From Hyaloperonospora brassicae (lineage: Eukaryota; Oomycota; Peronosporomycetes; Peronosporales; Peronosporaceae), in the NCBI GenBank assembly GCA_947650285.1, contig CANTFL010001158.1, positions 46,212-110,211 of the forward strand: a DNA stretch of 64,000 nucleotides, given 5' to 3'. Below are positions 31,592-44,375 of this stretch, one piece after another (position 1 is the stretch's first letter; every line of letters begins with the position of its first letter). Below the pieces are notes generated by a model. It was not told the origin of the DNA. It saw only the letters and a program-made list of their open reading frames with translations, and searched no databases. The position numbers were made by a program, and so were the translations under genes.

Positions 31592-31741
31592 GAGAAAAGG
31601 ATATGAGTACAAGCGGTGAACATGTACATGATGACATCTTCTCACCAACAAGAGACCTCGCTACTCAGTTTGCAGACATGTGACTGTTTTGTACCCCTGA
31701 CGGAAACAGAGGGTCACAACTTCCAACTTCGTCATCAGAGC

Positions 31742-32773
31742 AACCGACACCGATGACTCCATATGCTCATATGAATATGATGCAACTCATTTCAAGCTTT
31801 CAACAAAAAAGCTCGCGAGTTGAGGGCACAATCCCAAGCGTCGAGGTAAACCGATTTCAATGTGACAATACACACCGCCTCACCTGCGACATCGTCCGCA
31901 CCATATTGTCCAGTTGGTGCACCCAATTTGAAGCACCTTAAGGTCATTGAGTTCACCGGAGAAGAGCAATACTCAAGACTCGGAGCAGATAAATCGTTCA
32001 AGTACCAATATGATGTGCGCATACTTACGCTTGAGAGCTTCGATCTCGTAGTCTGGAATGAAGAGCAACGACTGAGCGCTATGGCGATGTGCTTTCGCGG
32101 TGCGGACTTTGGGCATTTTAAGTATATCGCGGATCAAGGCCTCAATGCCGACTACGACAACGTTTTCACGTCCATGTAGAGCCATTTATGCTGTAATCTG
32201 AGCCAGGCTCAACTGGGAAAGCTACTCGAAGCACCCAAGAGAGCCAACGCAGCTTAAAAATCTTACATCGAGTACATGAGAGCTGTGCAGAGCCGTATGG
32301 ATAAAAACCCGAGCAATATTATCTTTGAATACTGCTGCTTATACTCCTGCCCATCAGAGGAGAGCAGCTTGCTGGCGAAGATTGATGAAGCCAGCTTGGA
32401 GTACGGGATCAAGCTTGAGAAAGCTACACGATACCTGACGTCCATCACAGGGAACGGAAAGGTATTCGTCTGTAAGATAAAGAAGGCGACGAACCTGTAC
32501 GATCGTGATGAGAGAGACAAACCGAAGTTCGAGAAGAAACAGCGGAAGTCAAAGCATGAAACTGGTGATGCGCTCAGCGCAGGAAGAACCAAGAAGTATT
32601 TTAAGCGTGCCCGTTACTTCTGTGAGAATGAGGGTCACATTGCTACAACTTGTCCACAAAAGAAGATGTTTCTGGAGAAGAAGCAAAGGTCAATAGGCTC
32701 AGCAAATGTGGTGGGTACATCTCTCGAGATAAACAAGACTGAGGATAAGGACTTTCAGTACTCATTATGCTGA
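31742..32773 (+). pseudogene. Copia-1 gag remnant
   Basis: Two overlapping frames carry a Copia gag-like segment (GLNADYDNVFTSM) and, further on, a degenerate CCHC knuckle (FCENEGHIATTC) lacking its first Cys pair. Stops at about 31941 and 32179 and a frame change break it. The knuckle part is readable over 32276-32773. Confidence 0.75.
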
Positions 32774-32805
32774 GCACCATTCAGAGGCACTAGGGATGAA
32801 CGGTA

Positions 32806-33895
32806 AGGGTTGCTGGAATCAGGCGCTAGTCACCACATATGCGGTACGGGATTTGCGTTGCAAAACGAGTGCGCATGCAATCTGTTCGTTACTATCGCAG
32901 ATGGTCGCACCATCCAATCTTCCATGTGTGGCCACATCGTGATGAAGAAAATTGTCGACAGAAAGCAAACCAAGATTCTGTTGCAAGACGTGCACTTGAT
33001 TCCAGGGCTGCGCAAAATCATGCTATATCAATCGGTCAACTTGCAAAGAAATGTATTCATACCTCATTTACTGAGCAAGGCACATCACTGTGTTAGTTTG
33101 ACGACACGGTAGTCAAAATTTGCTGTTGGCTGTGCGACGTGGAACAGTGGACAATGGACTTTGCAACTTCAATGTGAATGCATTCGTATCAGCTGTTGCG
33201 AGCGTCGCGGCGAAACCTGATGGTACCATCATGGAATGGCTTGCTCGACTCGGCCATGTCAAAGTTGAGGATGTAGCAATAATCGAGAATCATGACCTTG
33301 CAGGTGGTCTATACATCACTGACAAGAAGCGAAGTGTGAAGTGACTGAGATGCATTTTGCAAGAGGAAGCAAACAAGAAGGATTAAAGCGCGCACAGAAA
33401 CTTCCGAATCAATATTAACGGATGGGATTGTCGTCGTAATTGGAGCTGATACCAATACAAATGTCAAGCTGCACGATTACAAAGGCTGCACTCACTCTTT
33501 GCATGTCGTCGACTATGCTTCTAGATATGAAAAAGTATTTCCAATGCGTCCCAAGCCCGACTGGTTACCGTTGCTGACTGGATTCATTACAGAATTCGAG
33601 CGACAATACGACGTGCGAGTGAAGGTCATCCGGAGCGACAAAGAATATAACACGAACAAGATAAGGCCGTGGTGTGGAAAACGCGGTATCCGACAGCAAC
33701 GAATGGAACCAGACGAATCGTCTTCAGATGGAAAGGTAGAGAGGCGTCACAGGACTTTGTTTTACGTCATGCGGGATATGGTGTTTGATGCTACCAGGGC
33801 TCCTTGCTTTCTACGGCCGGAAGCACCTCGACATTCTTCATGGTTGAAAAAAACAACTTTCGACACGAGCAAATGGCGGGAACAAGTCGAATAGT
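32806..33895 (+). pseudogene. Copia-1 protease and integrase remnant
   Basis: LESGASHHICG at the left matches the Copia protease active site, with Glu in place of the catalytic Asp in LDSGAS. The 33499-33894 frame is the integrase core (HVVDYASRYEKVF, then KVIRSDKEY and DGKVERRHRT). Stops and missing segments separate the pieces. Confidence 0.8.
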
Positions 33896-34399
33896 AAGGC
33901 TCTCATTGGACACAAGCCCAACCTTTGAAGCATACTAAAGCGGGGACAAAGGGTCACGGTTCAAGGCAAGAATAAGTCCATGGGTACGAGAAGGGAGCGT
34001 GAGCACGTCACATTCATCGGAATTATTATATAGTGAAGATGTACGGCGTGTTCGTCAAACGCACTAACAAGATCTTAATACCGGAGCACGCCTAGTCGAT
34101 TAACTCGGACAAGAAGGGTATCTACAAGGATCTAAGGTGCTGGAGATGATGTATGCACCTACAACATCTCTGACGCAGAGAGCATACTGAGTCCAAGAGG
34201 AAATGGCTCGAGCGTTTCTGATAGCGAATGATCTGCTGTTGGTTTAAACATTGGTGAAAAGCAATCGCTAGCAGAACGACGCGAGCTTAGTCATGTCACC
34301 ATGCCTGCTCGATATGCTGACGGTGACACAATGTTAGTTGTACGAGTCATAAAGCCAAGATTCGTTAGAGAAGCTATGACGCTTCCTGAAAGAAAAAGG

Positions 34400-35870
34400 A
34401 CTAGATCGATGCGATGAAGGCAAATCTCGATGCACTTGTCCAAAACGGCACTTGGGAGATTGTCGACGAATCAAACAAGGTAAAAACATCGTCGACAGCA
34501 ACTGGTTTTTAGAGATAAAGTATGATGCTGGTGGTGACGTTAAGCGCTTTAAAGCAAGACTTTTTGATCGAGGAATTAGCCAAAAGTACGGCGTAAATTT
34601 CCCAGAGACATTTGCACGGGTCATCAAAATGAGCAGCGTGCGTCTATTGGTTGCCCTATCAAGCTTGCTTGGGCTACGCCTGGCTTATGGCGACTTTCCA
34701 ATTGTTTATGTGAAGGGTTTACATACGAGATATAATCTGGATGGAAGCACTTTAAGAGCCGGATATCAAGGAGGTAAGATGCTAAAGCTGCTTAACCCAT
34801 TGTATGGACTTCCAAGTCGGATCGCTTCCGGAATACTACGGTGAACGAAAACCAAATCGCACTTGGTTTTATCAGGTCAAGACTCGACCCGTGCATCAAT
34901 TACAAGCGCAAAAAACGAGCGGGTGGTGTGCCTTGGACTTTACGTGGAAGATGTGATAATCGCTTTTCATGACGAGAAGGAGTTGTGCGATGTTACACTG
35001 AATCTTGGAGAACGGTTCAGCTTCAAGATGCTCGGACCAGTAAATGATTCTCTTGGTATCACAGTGCGCAAGGCCCCGCAAAGTTGTGTTTTGTCTCAGC
35101 ATAGCGTGATTTGTGACGCACTCCGCGCGTTCAATCATGAACATGTCCAAAACTGTCACGACTCCATTGGATCTCATCACATATTATAATGGTACTTACA
35201 GTGAGGAAACAGTGTACCTACATCGTGTACTTGAGGCTCGCGGTACGCCACTTTGATTGCAAATCTACACGCCCGACATAGCTTATGTTTCAATTTTTGC
35301 GTCAATACACCGCGAGAAGATTCGTAAGTGCCATTGGGAGCTGATCAAACATATTTCTGCTATCTCAAGGAGCCATCGGATCGTGGTTTGCGCTACTGAA
35401 AGGCAATTAAGGATAATATAGTTAAAAGCTCGAGGTCAACATATAGCCCGATGCTGATTGGGATAGTGATCGAGTCGACCGAAAATCAACGAGCAGCGCC
35501 TTCCTTGTGGTAAATGGGCGGCCGACAGTGTGGAGTTCAAAAGAGCAATCCGTTGTTTCGATGTCCACTAAGGAAGTAGAGTTCATTGCCGTTGGGACGA
35601 TTGTGTCTGAATGTGGATGGATCAGGCAACTTCTTTAAGAGCTGCTCAGCATCCAAATGGTCCCAAGTTTCATGTTTGACAACCAAAGAGCTATACGAAT
35701 GATGAGGAGCGATATAGTGTCAGCTGCTGAAAAGCACGTTGCTCTAAGGTATCACTTAATTAAGTATAATCTAGCAAAGGACGCGTGATTGTGAAATGGC
35801 GTGCCAGTAAGGACTATCTTGGAGATATATTGACCAAGCCGCTACTGCGATAAACATTTGAGGAGGTAAG
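34400..35870 (+). pseudogene. Copia-1 reverse transcriptase and RNase H remnant
   Basis: The frame at 34452-34844 reads as Copia reverse transcriptase (FKARLFDRGISQKYGVNF, then NPLYGLPS). The catalytic box appears as LYVEDV instead of YVDD at about 34930. Around 35500-35760 the RNase H signature is visible in broken frames (VWSSKEQSVVSMSTKEVEF and AAEKHVALRYHLIKY). Confidence 0.8.
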
Positions 35871-35933
35871 ATGTCAAGTTTAGGTGGCGAAGCGCGAGTT
35901 ACAAGGTGAGTAGCTTATCACGGTCAAGAGGAT

Positions 35934-36231
35934 TGTTGCAGATTGACCATTGCTGTCGCCAACACTTCTCGTGATACTGATCACGCCAGGTAAATTTTAA
36001 CCACATATATTGTTGTAGTATCCGATGATGATGCCAGGTCCATGGCAAGACGCAAGGTTATGAGAGTAAACAATGCATGTCAGTGGTAGTGGTTAACACG
36101 TCAATATGTTTATCAGCTCACAACTATTATCACCGTACGCAATTACTAGCACATCCAGCAGAGAAGAGTCAACTGCTGAGTTGGAGAACCCCGGCGCGCA
36201 CAAAGCTATAGAGCGGACGCGTCGTTAGCCA
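35934..36231 (+). repeat. Copia-1 3' LTR
   Basis: Same length as the 5' LTR, starting TGTTGCAG after a purine-rich stretch (TCAAGAGGAT) that may be the polypurine tract, and ending GTTAGCCA. Confidence 0.88.
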
Positions 36232-36389
36232 ATAAATTAGAGGGTGAGGATTGCATTCTAGACTTTGGCGACCAAATTCGGGCGGCGAAACAAGACAGGA
36301 TGCATTGCCAAAGTCGCATTTTACTACCCAAGCTATATACCCACCGAGAAGCTTGTGGAGTTTAATGAGAGATAGGTTATAGTCCAGTA

Positions 36390-37640
36390 CCCCGGAAGCC
36401 TCAATTGCATTGCTAGTCTTTTCGATGATGGTGTTTAAGTATGCATAGCACGCAGTCTTGATGGTTGTCTATTTGGACAGCGCTGGGTCCGCCGTTTTAT
36501 ACATTTCAAACTGCAAACGATCGCAGACGATTGTTTTGGAAGGCTTGAAAACCACCACCCCAAGCGGCTGAAAGATGTGTGCCGAGTTTGATGGCAAAGC
36601 GAACATCAGGATACAATGTTCGCAGCAAAAATTCACCGACTCTTAAACCAGAAACCGGTCAATGTGGTTACGAGGAAAATATAATTACGAAAAGGGTTTG
36701 CAGTACATATCAATATTCAAAATCTTTGGAATGAGCTGTTTGAGGCCAAAATGACTGTCGTTCGAAGCCCCTGGTCTTCCAGCACGATCTAGAAGATATC
36801 CAACCAGTCCTTGAAGATCTTAACATTGCTGAATAGAAGGTCCGTAATGCGCGCCGTCGATCGAAAGCGCTGTGCGATCATTATTGAGCAGGCGAACGCC
36901 AGGGGGGATGGTGATTGGAGGAACAACGTTATGAGACGCACTAAAGGTCGCCACCACGGACATGTCGAAGTTGGGCTTGACCTGCTGCGTTCACGCGTGT
37001 GCAAGCCTTTGATAGCAATGACGGTGCGAGTCGTAATATTCGGCGTAAACCAAGTCTCGTCCATGTTGTAGACTCGTGACGAGACAATTATGTCCTTGAT
37101 GAGCCGCTTGGAAATCGTGTTGAAAGAACGTCGACCGAAGACTTCTTAACGGCGTTTGAGCTTTCCCATTGCTCTGAGCAGTGTGTGGTACGAGCACCGG
37201 GTGGCGACCAAGGAATCGCGAGTACAATCCCGACTTCAGTTGAGTGTAAATGCTGGCTCTTTTGCGCTTCTGCAGCGTGACGTAGATCATGCTAACGCGC
37301 TTTATGATATCTATGCAAGAAAAAAGTTGGCCCACGCGCTGCATTGCGGCAATCTACTCCATCAGGTGGCTCTTTAGATCTGCTAAAATTGCAGAATTCG
37401 TACCGCGATGAAATTCTTCCATCGAAATCTCGATTTGCTGATCAATTGTCTTCTTCTACAACGAAAGTAATGGAACAGAAGATGTCCGCGCAACCTCGAC
37501 GTACAAATCACCGTTGCGGCACTCTCTCCAGATCATCACAATGTCTTTCTTCTCGTAAAGCCCGCGACACACCTTTTATAAATTGCATCAGGGAGATGAT
37601 AGGGCTTGCACTGCAGCCACGCAGTGTGTAGGGCAGACGC
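36390..37640 (-). pseudogene. Pogo/Tigger-type DNA transposase remnant
   Basis: Read on the minus strand, a CENP-B-type HTH comes first (HLMEWIAAMQRVGQLF and SRFLGRHPVL, about 37190-37400). Then a DDE start (MDETWFTPN, at 37064) with a frame change shortly after, and a later block matching the pogo pattern (LPSNSAHIFQPLGVVVF, about 36545-36600). Several stops and at least one frameshift kill it. Terminal inverted repeats were not found. Confidence 0.7.
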
Positions 37641-40600
37641 AATCAGATTGAGCCAGGCTGGACCAGATCAGCGGAATCAATTGTTGGAAACGAAATGTTT
37701 GACGAGGAAACTGTTGCTTTTTAGACAAACCTTTTATTAATTAGTCCCGAAAAGAACGTTTTGCACGCAAGTTCCTATTGCGTCAGCCCTTTTCGATAGC
37801 ACCAACATCTACTTACTTCTTCTTGTTTCGTTTAATGGCAGAAAATGTCCATTTACTTATAAAGTTAAACCATAAAACTAATTTTACATAAGCTGATCAT
37901 GAAGTTCCACGGTTCAAAACTCATCTTAAAATCAAGTTGCTTATATCCGAGATATTCAGATCATTGACATAAATCAGGATCGTGCACTGAAGTGATACCG
38001 TACACAAAACTGGTCGTCTACCTTGCGTATAAGCTTGTAGATGCACACGAACAAATTATAAATGGAGGAAATATATCGTCTATTTATTAGTTGGAAGTAG
38101 CACAAGATGTATTGAACGTTCAACGCCATATAAGCAACTCCAATGTCGGTGATCCGGTGGTTGTACCTGACACTCTGTGTGATGTTGCAGCAGGTATGAT
38201 TGTCAGGACTCATATTAAGTGCATGCAATTGAATCCGTCTATCTGGTGAACATCTGTTGGCGCTCCGGCATCGATAGTGCTTATGGTTGCCGAATATTTT
38301 GTACTGTAAGAATCTAAACACAAAACGCCGGCGTTACGTTACTATTGTCATGAACTACCCGGTAGCGCTGGACATGCATAATCTTGATGCCCACCGAACA
38401 AATCAACCACCAAATACGCTTCGATTGACATCCATACGCCGCCATGGTGTCGCTGAACGCACTGTTTAGCCGTCCATCGATGATGGGAGGTATCGGCGGG
38501 GCCTCCATGTCATGCAGAATATCGCTTGTTCTGAAGACTGTCGTGTGTCGCTGTGAAACGTTACAGTAGACAAGGAGAACCTGCCAGGGCCATATAACTC
38601 CTAAAACACACCCTATCCCAAAAAGTGTTTAAAAGCCTCTTTGTGACTGTTACCGTTAGTGGATCGTTGGATTGAAGAAGGGAATTGTTGGTCGAAGTAG
38701 AAAAACAAAAATTGCGTTGTTTATTAAGTAAAAACTGTTTCCTACCGTTGCTCATCTTTTCTGCTCAATTCTTCATCTCGACCGTCCCAATATAGCCGCT
38801 GTTTCTTTTCCCACGAAACGGTTTCTCCGATGTGGCACACAGCTCTTCCGTTTTGTGAGTGACAAAACGGGGACGTCACTGCTTGACAGGACAGTTCTGG
38901 TGAACCCGAGCACCAGAGGTTTAACTTTTACTGCCGGGTGATGAGACAATGACCTCTAGTATAGTTATGACAAACCTTACCACTTGAGCTACAGCGTGCA
39001 TGCAGACTGCGCGTACTTTTGTCCTATCAGTGTACTAGTACTTGGAGCGTATTCTCACACATGAACACGCTACTCCCTACGCATACTCATACCAACATGA
39101 CGCATCACCAAAGCTTAACAAAGCCCAACACTGACCACAAGACACCGAAGGTTCCCAGTAGTTTTTGTTAAGATTCTTATTTAGCGCTGTTCGTACAAAA
39201 TTATCGATTGAAGAGCCATTCAATAGTTGACCCATAATTGATATTCTCGCATAACGTTGCGATGACTCCACAAATTCCGTGTTGTCTGTTTTATAGCCGC
39301 TAATTGCCGCGTATTCAGTTCAGCTAGGTTGCGCAGCCGATAACGCTTTCTGAACGTCCCCTGCCTTGTGCCGCCTTTGCACGCGTGTACGGTAGTCGTT
39401 TTATATACCAAATCACCTTTTAATTGACGATAAACAACGATACTTTTCATGAGAAACTTTGTGTGGCTGGATGTGCTCTAAAGACGAGTCCTTATTGCCG
39501 TAGCGCTTTGCGGACGTTCGCTACATCTTGCCGGTATGCTAGAAGGTTGGTCGGCGACTTGAATATCATCTTGCGGAAGTCTTCAGGCTCCTGCTGGAGC
39601 ACTATCGATTTACGTGCGCGCAAAAGTTGAAATATGCCATGCCCTATACTATCCAAGAGTTCTACACAATTCAACGATACTGAACGCGAAGATCTTGTGG
39701 ATACAATAAAGTCAAGGTACTGTTTACCTCACAATCCTTAGCGATCCCATATCCTGGGCTGATACAAGTATAGCTTACGCCCACCTTGTCAATTTGAGAT
39801 CTACGTGATGTCTTGCTTCCCTATGAGATAAAGTGACACACAGGGCGTACGTAGTGAGACAGGTGCGCTCGATTTCCAGCTTATTAGGTGTACAGGGCCT
39901 GTAACGATCATATTTTCGCGATGTCAAGATGTTTCCCGATCCGTTCCGGAGCCAGAGATCGTCGTTTCTCTTTTACTTCGAGTAGGAATTGATCATTTTG
40001 GTCGAAACTTCCACTTTATCGCAGACAATGGTTTCACAAAGGAACTCGTTAGCCGCTCACCCTCAAGCCACCTTATCATCTGTAAGGTGAGAAGTGGAAC
40101 AAGTGCAAATTAAGTCCAATGATAGCCGCATGTTCCTTCGAACGTCAGCGAAGCCATGCCACTGATTTGTTCCGTAATCGCGCCCAAGGTCCTTTTTGAC
40201 GTGACTACCAAGTACGCTTAGGATCCCGCGGTGTGATAACTGGGTTTCTAGGCTCACCACCCCTGCAAAAATCCTGTATGATCTATTCTACATCATGCTG
40301 GTCTAATTGTTGTGCTAGCAATATCGTGGCGTGTCTTGCTCACTCAGACTTCACCGTTACTTTGATTGAGTTTAACCCAATGCATCCGGACGATTTGGAG
40401 TATACTTAAGTACCGGCTTGACTTTCACCTACTCTTATCCATTTATAATAGTTTCCTCCACCGTTATAATTTTGCATATTTCGAATATCGCGGTCTACCT
40501 GGTCCGGGACGTCAAAGACTACCGCTGTGAAAATAGTTCTGGTAATAAAGTGTGTTCAAGATCTTAGCCCGAAGAGATAGATTTCTTGTAGTAGCCAATC

Positions 40601-43600
40601 GCCTTCATACCGCCCTGATACCACCCGCCAGTTCGGCGTCGTCGTGCTTTTCTCACTTACTATAGTGACCTAAGTATCGAGTCGTGTCTCCCTATTGTGA
40701 CTACACCAGATATCCATGCTCAGTCAATGACATTGCCGTTAAAACAATTCTTGACTCTTATCTATTTTTATAATTGATACTCAAGAGCCTGCAGAACTTT
40801 TAAACAGTTTAAAGAGATCATGGTCATTGGGTGGATTCCTAAAGAAAGATCGTCGAGCTATCGGCAAACGAAAAATGAATGCGAGGCTTGCATGTTGTGT
40901 CCGGCACGAAGAAACTTTAAAGTTCAGGATCTTGCGTGATTGCGAGCGCTAGTATCTACGCTTTAAATGTGAATTTTAGGGCGCAAGGGGGTGTCGCTGC
41001 CGGATTTCGACTTCGTCAATGGCAGTAAAGTCAGTGAGCCCCGCGCTTTCCGGGCTTCCACTCCACGTTCCTCCTACAAGATCTAGAAAAGAGCTATAAA
41101 AAGAAGTAGAAGTACCATGCGATGACTATGATACGAGTACGCCAAGAGCAATGCCTCAGATGCATAAAAAATACCTCGCGCTGGTGGTGGTCATTCGGAG
41201 CATCATGTCTAATAGATGGACACTGAACTCCACACAGGAGGAGCGTTTAGTTTATAGCTCGTTTCGACCAAACAATTCATCGAAGGCTCGGTGTGAATCC
41301 AGCAGAAATTCTACTTCGCCAGTTTCGCCGATGCCAACGCTCGATGACGAGAGAGGTAGTCCATCGTAGTGGTAGAGGGACCTACTGCCGCATCCATGTA
41401 AGTTATATATACCGTCTCTAACTCGTCATATTCCATATAGGCTATTCAAAATAGGCAAACAGTGACACAAATATTCATCTAGTGCTCTCTGCCACTCCTT
41501 GAGACATCGTTTGCGTGAATTCGCCGTAAAGCCACGTATATTGTGTGCGCATTAACTTTGATTACGCTGGCGACCCCTACATAAGGCTTAATGTGTAATT
41601 ATCTGGGTAAAGTAACCTTTTTGCATCCTGTAATAAGCTCCTTACACGTCCGCTTCATGGCATGTGACGAAGCGCTGCCGGTTATCTCGGCTTTGATGCT
41701 GGTGGCTGCGTTAAACACTGAAAGGCCCGCTGTAAAATCTGGTAATCGAGCGCTTTCAAAAAAAGGCTGAGCAATATACAAATCATTCGATTTTATTACC
41801 TCCGGTAATGACTTCCGATTCGCCTGTATTCTCTTCAGCCTCGAGATATAGCAATTGAGCCGCGTTGGAGCGCCTAATTCAGTCTTTTAGCATTTTACGT
41901 GAGAATTTAATTTCGTCATGCTACAGTAGCACATAAAAATGTGACATGCTAAGTGGGTCTTGTTTTGGATATCACATCGTCGGATCAGTTCATCACTGGC
42001 CTAGCCATAGTCCTGGAGACGGCATTGGTTAGCGATACTTCCAATAATAAAGAAAAACGTAGACCCGCCTAGCTTCGTAAGCCTCCCCTTCTACCCATCG
42101 AGCCCCTGTTGAGTCTCTGTTTCGTCTAACACTCACGGAATACCAAGATGCGAAATGGGCACATACACTTTTGCCACTAAGTCCGAGTCCATGTCTCTAG
42201 TGTTTCGCCACTTAAAATACGCTATAATTTATACTTGTACTGGATCTACTTATCAGAAGGATAATTAGTCTCGGTTGCACGACCTGCGCCGCCATAACTA
42301 TTAAGTAGGCGGACTGTAAACAGTCGGAAACGGCATTCGCGCTACCCTAGACCATATCAATGCAAATTCTGCCAAATGACTTGCCAGCTCATTTCACTAC
42401 CTGATTGTTAAGTAGGTGTTGGTCTTGCTCTGAGTAGGAGACTGTCGTCATTTATTTTCCTATTATAATACCAGTGGATTTTGTTTTTCCGCACAATAAT
42501 CTCTCACTTTTCTTGTTCATATTGTGGCTGGACGTGGGGATAGCTCCAAAGCGGCAATTTTTCGTGGCACTGGTAGGGGAGACCGAAGCGCTTTGTTCGT
42601 AGCTTGCCCTAGCTTCCGCCTAATGTCCACAAGTAGATCAAGTACATGGGAACTAGCCCCTTGTGATGTGAAGTGTGTCGGACAGGGTTTGCTGGTGGAG
42701 TATTGACTTTTTTCAGGGCGCGGACTTAGTGTCCTAGAATTTAAGATTGTTGCATTACTGTGATTGATTTGTGATAGTCGTGTAGAAGATTACGTAGCGC
42801 CTCACAATACTTAGGTTTCCTCATAATCTGCAGGATCCGCTGATGTTCCGAGGACGACATTTTGGCTAGCGTAGTGCTTAAAAACACATGACGGTCAACG
42901 AAATGTCTAAGCCCAACAATGCGGTGGTTGTCCTGGACAGTGTGTTGCTCCGCCCGATAGGTACCATCACAGATCTTAGGTCAGTCAGAGCGTGCATACG
43001 ATTCATCACATGAAGTATAGTCGAGTCTCCAGACTCTTCCTGCACCTCTAACTCTTCGTACACTCTTCGTCTCGGTCACCGTAACTGTCATACGCAATCA
43101 CACTCCTGATTTGCGATGCCCAGACTACAGACTGCCCGATCAGTTGTGCGATAAGCACAATGCTTTTTGCAAACAAAGCCCATGGAGTGTCCATCTACTA
43201 ATGATTAGAGGATGTGGTACTGATCCCACCCATTTGTCTGTAATGATTTGCTCCATAATGCACTCAACGATTGTAAAGCTATTAATTATTTTCGTATCTT
43301 TTACCCGTCTAGCACAAGGCATTAAACATGGACTGTAAATGATATATTTCGTTGCTTTGAATCCGCTGTGTCGAGAGACAAAACACATTTATATCTAGCT
43401 GCAAAAATGACCGAATAGACGTTTTCGCTTTTTTCTTCGACTTTTATACGAGTGTCAAGCAAAGTGAATGGAACATTTCGGCAATACTTCCTTTCGATAA
43501 ATAGCAACTGACAAAAATTAAGGTAGATTTATTATAGCCTGGGCTTGTATATCGCAGCTTCTTGAAGCACGCACACTCTAGCCGCCTTCGTCAACACCTT

Positions 43601-43640
43601 GTGAGTCTAATTTGAATCAAAATCCAGTGCCCTTCTCATT
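37641..43640. other. AT-rich gene desert
   Basis: Six kilobases with no frame longer than about 115 codons and no recognised domain. It reads as heavily decayed repeat DNA. A segment on the minus strand near 38985 carries a tRNA A-box-like string. Confidence 0.55.
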
Positions 43641-43654
43641 GTACTCAGCGAAAC

Positions 43655-43915
43655 ATTTTATAGTTTAAATACTCGTCAATTAGCATTCCGTGAAACTCCT
43701 CCTCTCGAACAAGCGTCTGATGCTTTTTCACAATCTGTCAAAAACGCTCATTATTTGAGTAGACCACCTCGAACTTGTCTTTCTCTCCTTCCGTTTGGAT
43801 GCTCTTGGAAAGGAAAAGGCTGCACCAGCACATATATGCTCGTTCCTTGGGTTCATGTACATAGCCCATGTACTGGACGCTAGTGTCATACACGTGTGCG
43901 AGAGAGACAGAACGC
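43655..43915 (-). pseudogene. Unassigned coding relic
   Basis: One minus-strand frame gives more than 75 codons of protein-like sequence with a single stop in the middle (GYVHEPKERAYMCWCSLF ... EEEFHGMLIDEYLNYKMF). No family is recognised. The composition, rich in Glu, Lys, Tyr and His, differs from the random frames around it, which suggests an old coding exon, probably of a transposon. Confidence 0.3.
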
Positions 43916-44129
43916 TACCTTTAGTCGCTCGCGTATGTCATCGCAGTGAGAGCTAAATGTGCAACGCTTACAGGCAGTAGATCTACTGGCATTCAGAATA
44001 GGTTACGACAGATACGCCTAAGTTGACGAATAGCGTAAGGAACCGCTTTTGCAAATATAAAAGGAAAAATTGGATGTCGTCACCCTGAACGGCATTGTCT
44101 CGCCTACTTATGTTCTCCATTTAATATGA

Positions 44130-44375
44130 ATCTACTTAGGAACTTATCCCTATTCGTTGAAAACCATCACGTTTTGCCATAACTATTGTAAAGCACTATA
44201 GGACTAAATTACGTTCAGTTACAACTTTACTTTCTCTACTACTAACTGTTGTCGTTTGTAATATCACCTTCCTCTGTGTGCGTGTACGTGATGTAGCAGG
44301 TTATTAGCTTCAACTGTTGTTAGTGGGACCAGAACCGTATTGAAGTCAGTACGTAGTCACCAATATCTCGTCATA
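44130..44375 (+). repeat. Fossil LTR of the chromovirus family
   Basis: Resembles the right two-thirds of the LTRs at 49932 and 57202: blocks such as ATAGGACTAAATTA, CTTCCTCTGTGTG, GTTGTTAGTG and GTACGTAGTCACCA occur in order. Many substitutions make it much older than those copies. No internal region is attached. Confidence 0.55.

Larger units (their letters stand above)
31294..36231 (+). mobile_element. Degenerate Ty1/Copia LTR retrotransposon (Copia-1)
   Basis: Two 298-base direct LTRs flank fragments in the order gag, protease, integrase, reverse transcriptase, RNase H, which is the Copia order. All coding parts carry stops and frameshifts. No matching 5-base target duplication is visible (TGAGA on the left, ATAAA on the right). 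Confidence 0.9.
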
